A stretch of DNA of 64,000 nucleotides from Bathynomus jamesi (lineage: Eukaryota; Arthropoda; Malacostraca; Isopoda; Cirolanidae): NCBI GenBank assembly GCA_023014485.1, contig JAJOZX010005778.1:1-64000 (forward strand). The letters run 5' to 3'. The notes under the pieces are model-generated. The model had not been told where the DNA came from. It saw nothing but the letters and a program-made list of their open reading frames with translations, and ran no database searches. Made by a program: the position numbers and the translations under genes. Shown here one piece after another: positions 1 through 9,562 of this stretch (position 1 is the stretch's first letter; each line of letters opens with the position of its first letter).

Positions 1-97
1 ACTTTAATAATTATGCATTCCTATGCCGTTTAGTTTTCCTATCATATGTATGACAAAAGTTATTAATCTTTAAAGTTGTACAAGGATTTTGTATATA

Positions 98-469
98 CAG
101 GGTGTTCCTAAATTATCTTTCCTATTTTGAATATAAATTAAAAAATAACTAAGACATACAAGCATACAGTTTGTACCATCTTGGAGCGCAACTTAAAAAG
201 TTTTCTTGACATGTTAGTAAACTTCCACATGTAACCACATGTCATTGACTTGGTCTCTGCAAGCCACACGATGCAGTGAGCCTTCTCTTGCACGGTGGCC
301 ATTTTTCTTTTCTGGGTTACTCTATCCACTAGAGAGATGCCTGAAAGAAAACAGCGTAAATAAAAACTATTTGAGTTAGGCTACAAGATGGTGTAAACTG
401 CATGGTTGTATGTCTCTTAGTTATTCTTTAATTTACATTAAAAATACGAAACATAATTTAGGAACACTC

Positions 470-471
<2 letters not shown>
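98..471. mobile_element. Tc1/mariner-like deletion derivative (MITE-like)
   Basis: The ends are inverted copies (left CAGGGTGTTCCTAAATTAT, right ATAATTTAGGAACACTCGG), each flanked by TA, as expected for Tc1/mariner-type insertion. Inside, on the minus strand (329-138), is a short reading frame with the residues MATVQEKAHCIVWLAETKS. I recognise this as the N-terminal helix-turn-helix of a widespread Tc1-like transposase group. The catalytic domain is absent, so this is a non-autonomous remnant. A piece of its interior (about 205-262) recurs inverted at about 516-583, just outside the element. Confidence 0.7.
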
Positions 472-504
<33 letters not shown>

Positions 505-608
505 AGAGAGAGAGAGACCAAGTCAGTGACATGTGGTGGACAATGTGGAACACGTGTGGAAGTCTACTGACATGTCAAGAAAAACTATATATATATATAT
601 ATATATAA
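472..608. repeat. (TA)n microsatellites flanking an inverted fragment
   Basis: (TA)n runs at about 472-500 and 582-607 bracket a (GA)n stretch and a roughly 68-base fragment (516-583). That fragment is the inverted complement of 205-262 inside the neighbouring mariner-like remnant. No gene is visible. Confidence 0.7.
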
Positions 609-639
609 TTATGCGGGTTGCTTCTACAGAGCTTCAATT

Positions 640-1955
640 TAATATTTAGAGAAATCCAATGACAGGAGAAATGTAAATGCCATGAAAAGTCTTTTTATTG
701 CGCAACGTTTCGAGCAATACGCTCATCTTCAGGCTGTTTAATAACAGTGAAATTAAAATCAATATTGAATGAAAACAAAACAGAAAATTTCTATAACCTA
801 TTCGTAAAGACAAATTTTAAAGACTGAGAAAAGAGGGTTAAATTCTAAGTTATACAGATTTACATATAAAAATTAAGAATTATTTTAAATACATGTAGTA
901 AATGTGAAATTAATACACTGGAAAATTACCAATAGTACACTGGAACAATGGAGCTATCTACCTTACACGCAGTATCCGAGGCCGACTAATTTGAGCAGAG
1001 GCAGAGGCAGAGGCAAGGAACGGGAAACACGAAAGATGGCGAGGGAGATAGGGGAAGGAGGGATTATAAGGAATTGGGGAAGGAGGAGGGATCATAGCAA
1101 ATTGAGAGGGACGGACGATGAGTCACATTCAGACTAGGGGACAATGCTTTAATGAAAAGGGATTCTAAATTCTTAGTGAGTTGGGACAAGTATTACAACC
1201 AAGAATTTTAAAATTGTCTAAAGTGACATCAATTTTGCATTTAATGCTATGTTCACGAATACTGGAGGCTTCCTTAGTTTTTAAAATTTTACCTGTTCGG
1301 CCCACTTATTCCCATATGCGAATAAAATCTAGCCCTGAGAGAGCGAACAGTGCTGCCGATGTAATTCCCAAGGAGACACCTGGGGCAGGTAAATAAATAT
1401 ACAACACCGCTACGCAACGAGTCAGGGGTTCGATCCTTCGCTGAGAAAAAGCTACCTAAAGACGTTTTATTAATAAATATGATGCGGAAATCAGTATGAT
1501 AAAAAAAATTTCCTTAACAATTTTGTAAATTTAAGCTTAAATTCCTTATTCAAGGGACCCATTTCAGGTACCAAGAAATATTTTATATCCTTCGGCACAG
1601 TAATACATGGAAGTTGAGGGCTATAAACATTATTTAAGAAGGATCTAATTAGTTTGTCTACATATTGAACAGGAAAACTATTATTAGTAAAGTATGATCT
1701 TAGATTATTAAATTCATCATTAAGTAAGGTAAAATTAGAGGTCAAATTATATCCTCTGAACAGGAGAGTTTTAATACAAGACATCTTATAGTTGAAATCA
1801 GTAAAACTAAAAAAATTCATGCCCAAACCAGTGAAAGTGGGTTTCCTATAAACTGATGTAGTAATAGAATCACCGTTTTTCGAAATTAAAAGATCTAAGA
1901 AGGGGAGGGAGCCATTTTGCTCAGTTTCCATTGTATACGTTATATTGGGGTGCAA
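640..1955 (-). pseudogene. Penelope-like retroelement fragment: RT C-terminus plus GIY-YIG endonuclease
   Basis: The minus-strand frame 1955-1491 reads as the C-terminal part of a Penelope-like reverse transcriptase: HPNI near the start, then LPFLDLLISK, TSVYRKPTFTG and a YKMSCIKTLLFRGY block. Downstream (about 1400-1140, minus), with frame breaks, are YIGSTVRSLRARFYSHMG, SIREHSIKCKI and LESLFIKALSP. These match the GIY-YIG endonuclease domain that Penelope-like elements carry after the RT. The 5' part of the RT is missing; the homology stops at the (TA)n at 1997. Stops and frameshifts make this a dead copy. The 3' tail to about 640 contains a short ribozyme-like motif, listed separately. Confidence 0.8.
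695..735 (-). ncRNA. possible degenerate hammerhead-ribozyme core in the Penelope-like 3' tail
   Basis: On the minus strand this tail reads CTGAAGA, a short GAGC...GCTC stem, then GAAAC. That order resembles the hammerhead catalytic core CUGANGA-stem II-GAAA. Penelope-like elements are known to carry minimal hammerhead motifs. Stem II has an extra unpaired base, and I could not confirm stems I and III, so this may be only a relic. Confidence 0.35.
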
Positions 1956-1994
1956 AGAATTTAGGAAGTTAAAGAATTGTTGCGCTTGTACCGC

Positions 1995-1996
<2 letters not shown>

Positions 1997-2046
<50 letters not shown>
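1997..2046. repeat. (TA)n microsatellite
   Basis: An almost pure TA dinucleotide run at the truncated 5' side of the Penelope-like fragment. Confidence 0.9.
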
Positions 2047-3489
2047 GTATTCACACTCGTATATTTAATGTTAAATAGTACTTTGGAGCAGGCTTGTAGA
2101 AATTACATTTTTTCGGAAGAATTACAGTTACTTCGGCTCCGAAAGTCACAATTATATTACTATTACAATGACATCATCTATAAAACTAATTAAATAGGCA
2201 AGATCGTATTCGCCAATTAGAAATCAACATAATGGTTTTCTCATAGATGTAATTGTGTATTCATTCATTGTGTAGTGTATATTATTTCTAAAAAAGGAAA
2301 AGTGGGAACGAGTATGAATGGATCACGAATCAATATATTTCAATGTCAGGGAATTGTTCCAATTTCAATGTCAGGGAATTGTTCCAGTTTCAATTACAGA
2401 GAGGAAACTTTGATTTAAGATATAATCCTACGAAATGCAGTATTACATAACTCTTTATATTCTTCATTTGCATATTTAAGTAGGAGTAATTTTTGTCAAT
2501 CACTTCCTGATTTCATTTGATAAAGAGAAGACTTTTGAATGTTTCTACTCCAAGACTTCTTCGTTGTACACAATAAAAGTTTCCTGCGATTGAGAACACC
2601 CTTTCCAATCTTTCAAGTTTCAATTTGTTAAACCTCGTTATCCTCCAAGTATCCGATTCTTACTGTCATGGGCCCACGGCCTTGAATTTCAAATGGTGAT
2701 TGGTGATTGGTCTGAGATTCTTGAGTGACTGAACCGCTTGAACGCTTTCGTGTTGCTAACCAATTCTTTAATTTAACTGAATTCATTTGAATAAATAGTC
2801 AGAAAACACTAAATTTTCAAATCAGTCAAGAAAGTAAAACTGAATTTAATTGAGTTCAGTTGGATTATTTCAATTACAATTACAATTATAGTAAAGTATA
2901 ACACTGTCATTACAGTTACAACCAAATGTGTAATTAATTACATTGAGATGAAATTATAAATTTTTCCTGCTTTTTCTGCGAGAAATTTCAAAATAAAGTT
3001 CACGCGTTTAATGTGAAGGGGTAACCCAGGCACCGAAGGTTTGCGAAGCACAAGCAGTACCCGTAGGGCAGTGAGCCGAAGGCTCTGCTTTTATAATATA
3101 ATTTTTATGTATTTATATTTATTTAGTTTGCTTCGTGTGTTGTAGGAGTAAGTTCAGTATAGTATGCAGCATATCGCCTTAATGGAATCTCACAAATCAT
3201 GTAAATCCTGTCCCGATATAAAGTAAATTCAATAACAATAATTATTTGGTCGTTTTAGCTCAGTTACAATACAATTAACACTTTGTTTGGCTTAGTTACA
3301 TTTGGTTATAAGAGTTCATCCACGTATATACAGTAGTAATTTAAGAAGAAGAATAGTTACCATCCGACTTTTGGTTAGCTTTTACTGATTCAAATTCGTC
3401 TCAAAACGGTTTAGGTTCTTTTACCTCTGTTAACTCGTCTGCGTTACTGTTTTTATTCTTGGCAACAAGAAAGGGTTAAATATACCATA
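2047..3489. other. intergenic, no gene recognised
   Basis: This is AT-rich DNA without a convincing reading frame. It contains a direct tandem duplication of about 23 bases at 2338-2385 (TTTCAATGTCAGGGAATTG twice) and an isolated GC-richer patch at 3000-3085. I see nothing else I can name. Confidence 0.6.
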
Positions 3490-4183
3490 CAGGGTGTTTA
3501 TAAAGTCCCTATCTTTTCCAGTGAAAACGTAGCAAAAAGGGTAAATTCAATAACAATATAATAGAAGGAATACATTTAATGAATACTTAAGCATATGATT
3601 CTACATGAGCACCATCAGCATCTCTACAGAGTTAGAATCTGTCAGCAGCATTGCGGAACACATTTTGGAGCATGACAGGGGTTATTTTTGTAACTACTGT
3701 TACGATACGAGTACGTAAATGTCACAGCTTCATTCAGATGGCATTTTAAACATCGTCGTCTTTCAATAAGATGGACACCTTGTCATTACGCAAACATTGT
3801 TCGGGAGTACCTAAATGAACGATTTTCAAATCGATGGATTGGACGTGGAGGCAACAGGCCCTGGGCGGCTCGATCTCCTGACCTAATGCCTTTGGATTTC
3901 TTTGCATGGGGCTTTATCAAATAAAACGTCTATCAAACGAGGGTTACAGATCTGCAAGATTTACGTGCTCGTATCGTAGCAGCAGTTACAAAAATAACCC
4001 CTGTCATGCTCCAAAATGTGTTCCGCAATGCTGCTGACAGATTCGAACTCTGTAGATACTGATGGTGCTCATGTAGAATCATATACTTAAATATACATTA
4101 AATGTATGCCTTGTATTATATTGTTATTACTTTTTTTGCTACGTTTTTTTACTGAAATAGATAGGGACTTTATAAACACCCTG
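3490..4183. mobile_element. fold-back Tc1/mariner-like element
   Basis: The ends are CAGGGTGTTTATAAAGTCCCTATC and its complement, flanked by TA. The arms (about 3490-3718 and 3965-4183) are long inverted copies of each other. The right arm encodes the C-terminal tail of a Tc1-like transposase, and the left arm carries the same tail inverted. The middle (about 3750-3960) holds degraded catalytic-domain code including RWIGRGG and ARSPDLMPLDFF, the region around the third catalytic Asp. So it looks like an inverted duplication of the transposase 3' end around a remnant core. The core motifs resemble those of the element at 21190-22667. Confidence 0.75.
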
Positions 4184-4850
4184 TATTTAACTCTTATAGT
4201 ACTTATTTTTATTCGTTTTTGAAGAAAATTCACTAATGTTTCATTTATATTTTCAGAAAAATTCCAATATTCATAAATGGATATTAGTAATAATTTCACT
4301 ATCTACGTTTTATTAAAGCACGATTCTTTAATGTTCCTCTTTAATGTTCGTGAGCGAGAACTAAAATAGAACAATTAATTTTAAAGAGGTAAAACTGATC
4401 CAAAATATCTTACTCTTTGTGGATTTTGTGTTTCATGTTTTGTTCTTTGAATTGGATTATAAACTGGTATCTGGCTGTAAAAGAAGAAACAATACTAAAA
4501 TTAAGGTAAATGAATTGTCCGAAACGCATCTTATGTTAACGGATTCTTTTTGCCGTGATATTTGGATGAGTGATTCAGTATATTATTCACTGTCTCCTTC
4601 GTCTAAAAGATTTTTTCCCCAAATATTTAGTTCTACAATAAATAATTATAATTTTTAATTGTAGTATAAATTTATATTAGTTGTTTTATAAAAAAAAAAT
4701 ATGGAAATTGTAGAATACGGAGTTGCTACGATATCTTTAACAAAGTTAGTAAAATAAACAAACTTCAAAATTATGGGAACAACTGACTGTACGAGCATAG
4801 CCTGAGTTAATGTTACAAACTCATAAACGCATATTGCGTTCATGAACGCT
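4184..4850. other. intergenic, no gene recognised
   Basis: AT-rich DNA between the fold-back element and the start of the lineage C inverted repeat. The reading frames here have no recognisable motif. Confidence 0.5.
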
Positions 4851-4854
4851 CCGT

Positions 4855-5220
4855 CCCAATCATATAAGGGGGGGGGCGTTAATCCTACATTTTGCTCGGG
4901 ACAAGCGTAAAATTTGGAGACATCATTTCTAAGCAAGATTTTATATTTAAATTTTTTTTCCGAAACCTCCTACCCCCTTGTACACCCACCTGAAGGCATA
5001 CATATGTGTATTTTCTGTTTTTCTGCTATATAATCGATATTTGTTGCCAGATGTGCTTTGTAATATGTCCTTTATAGAGTTTTCAGGGTCGCAGAACACG
5101 AATACGCATTCGTAATGGAACTTTGAAAAATCATTATGGCGGAAATCCAAGGTGGTGGTCAAAATCACAAATTTTTGGGCATTTGAAAGTGAAATGTGGA
5201 TGGAAATACTACAAACATCC
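4855..5220. repeat. left (3') terminal inverted repeat of transposon C, approximate
   Basis: The complement of about 4980-5190 closely matches 26490-26685. Shared blocks include CTCTATAAAGGACATATTAC / CCCTATAAAGGACATATTAC, ATAGCAGAAAAAC and ACACATATGTAT. The match then resumes beyond the A2 insertion, with GTACATGGGGG at 29854 pairing with GTACAAGGGGG, and on to a poly-C stretch. These are therefore the two ends of one transposon, whose gene is split between 5478-5627 and 23577-26186. The exact outer boundary is unclear and I could not define its target duplication. Confidence 0.6.
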
Positions 5221-5477
5221 ATTATAGTACTATATTTAATCGGGGGTTTGCGACAACATTGAACAGAATTATGCAGTTGACAAGGTATATGTGAGAACTA
5301 ATACAGTTAAATCATGAACTTTCAAACCATATGAGACCACCAAGGACAATAAGGAGAGTGCTAAATGCACAAAGACCGATTTCAAGATGATTTTCACACA
5401 TTCTATATTTGTATAAAGATCATAGTATATTACCATACTCGCATATTGTTCATTTCAGCAATGTGTCCACTGTATGA

Positions 5478-5627
5478 TTAAACTCTGATTCTGACCTGAG
5501 CTTTACAGCTGACATTGTTGAGATAAAGCTTCAAATTAGTGGCATACGTTGAAAGGGGCAATTTTTTGTAGTCCTTCATTAGAAAAAATATATCACGTCT
5601 TTGGTACAAAAAGAACTGCATCTCGTG
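5478..5627 (-). pseudogene. C-terminal end of lineage C transposase gene, cut off by Polinton insertion
   Basis: Reading the minus strand leftwards from the Polinton target site gives the missing tail of the protein truncated at 23577: DAVLFVPKT, then after a frame break DIFFLMKDYKKLPL and YATNLKLYLNNV, then a stop at 5478. The 6-bp target sequence joins the two halves. The tail is known only from this context; its function is unassigned. Confidence 0.6.
5622..5627. repeat. target-site duplication of palindromic Polinton, left copy
   Basis: CTCGTG immediately precedes the terminal repeat. It matches CTCGTA at 23577-23582 in five of six bases. Polintons generate 6-bp duplications. Confidence 0.75.
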
Positions 5628-5654
5628 AGTAGTATAGTGGCAAAATGCTTGAGT

Positions 5655-5810
5655 TGAAGTTGCAATATGTTGCAATAGTCCCAACCCCAACCCATTTGTT
5701 GCAAGAGTGTCACCCCGCCCCCTTTGTTGCAAGAGCGCCACCCACCCCCTTTGTTGCAAGTGCCACCCCACCCCCTTTTGTTGCAAGGCACCCCCCCCCC
5801 CTTGGTGCCA
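5655..5810. repeat. subterminal TTGTTGCAAG tandem repeats, left arm
   Basis: Four or so units of about 32 bases contain TTTGTTGCAAG followed by a C-rich run. The same units appear inverted at 23455-23545. Diverged forms occur near the left end of the second Polinton (30460-30600). They lie within the terminal repeats. Confidence 0.7.
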
Positions 5811-6051
5811 ACCCCAAAATGGGACTGCAAGGGGTATGCAACTTGGAGGCTGAGTTCTCCCCCAAGCTGAACCCCCCAAACGGGACATACCTAACCTAAG
5901 GTAGCCCCTTTGGGGGAGAAGGGGACAACTCACCCCCTAAAGGAGCAGAAAGAGATAGAAGTAGAGGAAGAGACCCAGAGTTGGGAATTCACTTCGCTGA
6001 TTGCCGAACTCATATGACACCGTCGGCCACCCGCCGCCCTCTTTAGGGCAC

Positions 6052-6260
6052 TAATCAGCCAGTTGGCTGCTGACCTGCCAGACAGCGCCATGCATTTAAT
6101 TATTATTCAGCCATTTGGCTGCTGAGTTGCCAGATAACGCCATGTGTTTAATTATTATTATTCAGCCATTTGGCTGCTGAGTTGCCAGATAACGCCATGT
6201 GTTTAATTATTATTCAGTCATTTGGCTGCTGAGTTACCAGAAAACGCCATGTATTTTATT
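6052..6260. repeat. iterated 14-bp palindromes, left arm
   Basis: Four tandem units of about 50-58 bases, each centred on the palindrome CAGCCA-TT-TGGCTG (first unit CAGCCAGTTGGCTG) and followed by TGAGTTGCCAGATAACGCCATG. The arrangement is iteron-like and subterminal. It is mirrored in the other arm at 22850-23180. Confidence 0.8.
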
Positions 6261-6514
6261 TAAAACATATACTACAGTTGGTTGAGCTGTCAGCAACGTT
6301 ACTTATCTAATCGCTAAAATAGCAAATAATTAATTATTCTGTTTCTAAAACAAATGATATAAACGTGTTCAAGGAATAAATAAAACACCATTACAACGTT
6401 CTGTTTATTAATTAATGTTTATACAATGGGACGTATATATGATCAAATAATAGAACAGAAAATATATAATCAGACAAAGCATAGCATTAACCAAATATTA
6501 GAAAAATATATTTA

Positions 6515-6522
6515 TACATTAA

Positions 6523-6557
<35 letters not shown>

Positions 6558-6562
6558 TATAT

Positions 6563-6627
<65 letters not shown>

Positions 6628-6840
6628 TATACACACACACACATATATATAATATATATATATTATGTATAATCATACAAAGCACAGCATTAGCAAAACA
6701 TTAGAAAAATATATAGTTATATTATCAAAAGTTATATTTCAAATATTAGTACAGGAAAAAATATAGTTATATTAATTCTATATAATTGTACAAAACATAG
6801 TATTAGCAAAATATTACAGGAAAAAAAATATATATATTGT
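6515..6840. repeat. (TA)n and degenerate AT-rich tandem repeat
   Basis: Long (TA)n/(CA)n runs are followed by diverged units sharing ACAAARCAYAGYATTAGC. The matching tract in the right arm is 20815-21175. No coding content. Confidence 0.75.
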
Positions 6841-6842
6841 CT

Positions 6843-7196
6843 TTACGTTCTACGGCGCAAAACGCTAAATTCAACGGTGATTGATGCTATATCCACATCG
6901 GCATTACTCTGCACGATGTGGTAAAACCTTCCAAGCATCACTTCACCGTTTAACTGATACGGCGGTTTATATTCGATATAAATGGCTTTCATATCATTCA
7001 ACACTATTTTTGTACCCACTTTACACTCGGCAGGCAAGTTGTCTTTAAGCGCAGCTAGAGCACATTCAAAAGAACGCACAAAAATGTCATCGTGGGGCGT
7101 TACAATGAACACAAGTTTATAATCATGCCTTTCCAATCGGGGTTTTTTTCTTAACGTCCCGAACTTTTCGATCGTGAACTCTTCTTCACTTAACAT
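6843..7196 (-). CDS. Polinton small gene, 117 aa, unknown function (left arm)
   Basis: An uninterrupted frame starting MLSEEEFTIEKFG and ending FSVLRRRT. It is the gene closest to the terminus. It overlaps the end of the 241-aa gene by 11 bases, a compact arrangement typical of viral-type genomes. The copy in the right arm (20459-20812) is frameshifted. No motif I recognise, no signal peptide and no membrane segment. Its absence from my memory of the standard Polinton gene set makes it a candidate lineage-specific gene. Confidence 0.65.
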   Translation of the reverse strand: MLSEEEFTIEKFGTLRKKPRLERHDYKLVFIVTPHDDIFVRSFECALAALKDNLPAECKVGTKIVLNDMKAIYIEYKPPYQLNGEVMLGRFYHIVQSNADVDIASITVEFSVLRRRT

Positions 7197-7911
7197 AGCG
7201 ACAATTGAAATATTCTTCCAAGTCGTAACGACACCTAGCCACTATATAGAGGTACAGTTCTTCAGGGTGAACAGTGTATGCGAGCTCAGCTCTGTACCTC
7301 ACAAGTGCCTTGTACCAAAGCTCAGGATATTTCGAAGAATCTAAACTTTTTAAATATGCATCCAGATCTAAACCGTTCTCCCCCTGTTCATTCCTACATT
7401 CAAGAAATCCGTCGAGCAGAGCGATGTAAGCGTATTCAAACACTGTGTCAAAATAAACCATGTCTGTAACACGTGCATCTAATATAGGCTTCAGCTTACG
7501 GAATCCGACGATCTGAAACATTCTGTCGAGGATGAAACGGTTTCGTGTAGGAACAAGAACGTCATTATCAGCTGTGTTCTTCCACATCAGTCGTATATCA
7601 ATATATGGTTGATTGTTATTTACACTCAATGTACAAACAATGGTAGATGAAGAGGCATCACTAATCACCTCTTTTATTATAGCTACAGCAGCTGATATTT
7701 TATAACGGTCCTCAGTCCACCTCTCAACTACCACGAAGATTTTATGCATCTCCTCAAGATTTAAATAAATAACGTTACGTTTGCTTGCATGCCTGCAGAT
7801 CGTTTCAAGCACACGGTTAATGGTGCCGATTTCTCGCCTGAACACACGCAACGACTTCGTCAGGAAAACGTCGTACGAGGCGTTGAGAATGCTTCTCAAA
7901 GGGGGTTCCAT
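7186..7911 (-). CDS. Polinton gene, 241 aa, unknown function (left arm)
   Basis: I start it at 7911 (MEPPLRSIL) because the right arm has an ORF of the same length starting at the equivalent ATG (19744, MELPLRSIL). In this arm the open frame continues upstream to 8208 through a separate gene, because of a deletion relative to the other arm. The protein looks globular, with an Arg-rich N-terminal part (RHASKRNVIYL), IDIRLMWKN in the middle and YRAELAYTVHPEELYLYIV near the end. I recognise no domain. The frame is intact in both arms although polB is wrecked in both. Confidence 0.7.
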   Translation of the reverse strand: MEPPLRSILNASYDVFLTKSLRVFRREIGTINRVLETICRHASKRNVIYLNLEEMHKIFVVVERWTEDRYKISAAVAIIKEVISDASSSTIVCTLSVNNNQPYIDIRLMWKNTADNDVLVPTRNRFILDRMFQIVGFRKLKPILDARVTDMVYFDTVFEYAYIALLDGFLECRNEQGENGLDLDAYLKSLDSSKYPELWYKALVRYRAELAYTVHPEELYLYIVARCRYDLEEYFNCRYVK

Positions 7912-8208
7912 CGTATTCGCAGGCAGGTAGGCAGGATCGGGTCGACGGGCGGGTGATTCACCCTGATGAAACGTGAATGGGTTTGTTCGAACTCGTATGA
8001 TCCCTGAGGAGTGAGTCGCGCCATAATCTAATGAAACGTGTGCGGCGCTGACCCAACATGAGTTGTTGTATCCTATTATATTGGGCAGGTGTCTTGAGAA
8101 ATTTTCCGGTACAAGAATTAATTTCGGTTTTAGTGTTTTATCACTCCCACTCCCCTGAATACGCACCAGACATTTTTGCAAAGGGGGATCTTCATGAACT
8201 AAACACAT
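7912..8208 (-). CDS. Polinton small gene of unknown function, fused in frame to the 241-aa gene (left arm)
   Basis: The frame begins MCLVHEDPPLQKCLVRIQG at 8208. It has homologues starting at 19371 (right arm, with an internal stop) and 32486 (second Polinton). In the left arm it runs straight into the 241-aa frame. The right arm carries roughly 80 extra bases here (about 19660-19740) that separate the two. The fusion is thus probably a deletion product. No function assigned. Confidence 0.5.
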
Positions 8209-8342
8209 TTTATAACGTTTTATCTCTCCTAAACATCTTCACATTGCTGGGCACTCTTAGAGAGAAACATATGTTCATATTTATCCTCTTTATTTAACAG
8301 TCGATACTCATCTCTAAAATCTGTTAAAAACTCACATAGCCT

Positions 8343-8815
8343 TTAAGCCACAACCTCACTACAAACCTCATCATGATATATATTAATGTAGTGGTAAAAA
8401 TACTTAAGATTGTCCATGATGACGAGATTCACATTTTCAGTCATAGTGTATGAGTAATCGACATGGTGTAGCATGATATAATACCGTTTATCACACCACT
8501 CATCCACAAGACTCACTACCCATATCTGTTGTCTAGCTTCAGAGCGTGCCGCTTCTTCTACCACGCTGTGCACGTGAGCCTTTATAAAGCTTAGTTCTAT
8601 AACATCAGTACATCGTCTGTACTGCGAAATCCTACAATCCCCTCACCAGAATATCCGTAGAGAATTTGAATAGCCTGACCCTTCGCACGATTCAATGCAG
8701 CCTTAAAAGAGTCAAAGGAGGCGGGGATAGGGAGTTTGTCAGTATCCACTACATCTACGCACTTTGCTGAATACCACTTCATAAATGTTGAACACTCGAT
8801 ATTAAAGGTGGCCAT
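8343..8815 (-). pseudogene. Polinton gene starting MATFN, unknown function, broken (left arm)
   Basis: Starts at 8815 (MATFNIECSTFMKWYS) and reads to 8597, then shifts frame and continues as EEAARSEARQQIWVVSLVDEW ... INIYHDEVCSEVVA to 8343. The second Polinton has an uninterrupted 164-aa copy at 33308-32814. It lies between the polB end and the MCLV gene in all three copies. No recognised domain. Confidence 0.6.
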
Positions 8816-9562
8816 TTCCTTCTATGCGAGAGAATACACGTCTGAGCTCAAGGGTATACAGAGGTCAACTTAGTACGGAAGGGTAGAGGTCTGCTCAGGT
8901 TGCGGCGTGATTCACGTCGCCGATCTTACAGTGAGCGGGGCTTAACTTTTACTGTACATACGCACACACGCAAAGTGAAACGCAAGTTGAAACACGATTT
9001 ATTTAATAAACGAAATAATGAGGATGTACATATATTTACAAATACGTGTAATAAATAAGTTAGCAATAGACATATCAAAGATTATGGTATCCAAAGGGCA
9101 CGGTGTCACAGGTGCCAGGCACTTGGTAACGTTTTCTGTAAGTGTTACGGCACACCTTTGTAACCCTAAGTTCCTTCACGCCCCCCAGCTTCTGCGCCCG
9201 AAAATTGTGGGTGCCTACAGTCAGTTGGGGCGGTTGATCACCATCATCAGCTTCCAAGCACACTAACTCATTCAGCGAATCAAAGTTGACGACCCGCCGA
9301 TTCGCTTGGTTAAGCGTGATGCCCTTTGCCTTCACGATATATTTCATATCCTCACCCACCCTCACCCGTACCCCGTAAGTTTTAGGTTCTGTTGAGACAA
9401 AAGAATCGGTGTATGCGATGTCTCCATACTCATCCTTGATCTCATCAGTGAGCTCGCCGAGGAACTCCCCAATAACAGGCATGTACTCACCACTTCTCGC
9501 TGTGAATATCACGCTGTCTGCATCGGCATACAACACTCCGCCCAAGAGTATGCAATACTCAG

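Noticed and set aside
3000..3085. GC-richer patch as a tRNA or SINE head
   Set aside because: No cloverleaf or A/B box could be fitted.
5478..5933. 151-codon minus-strand frame across the Polinton terminus
   Set aside because: Chance read-through from the C-rich terminal repeat into the truncated transposase tail.
6426..6704. 92-codon open frame rich in Ile, Tyr and His
   Set aside because: Made entirely by (TA)n and (CA)n microsatellite.
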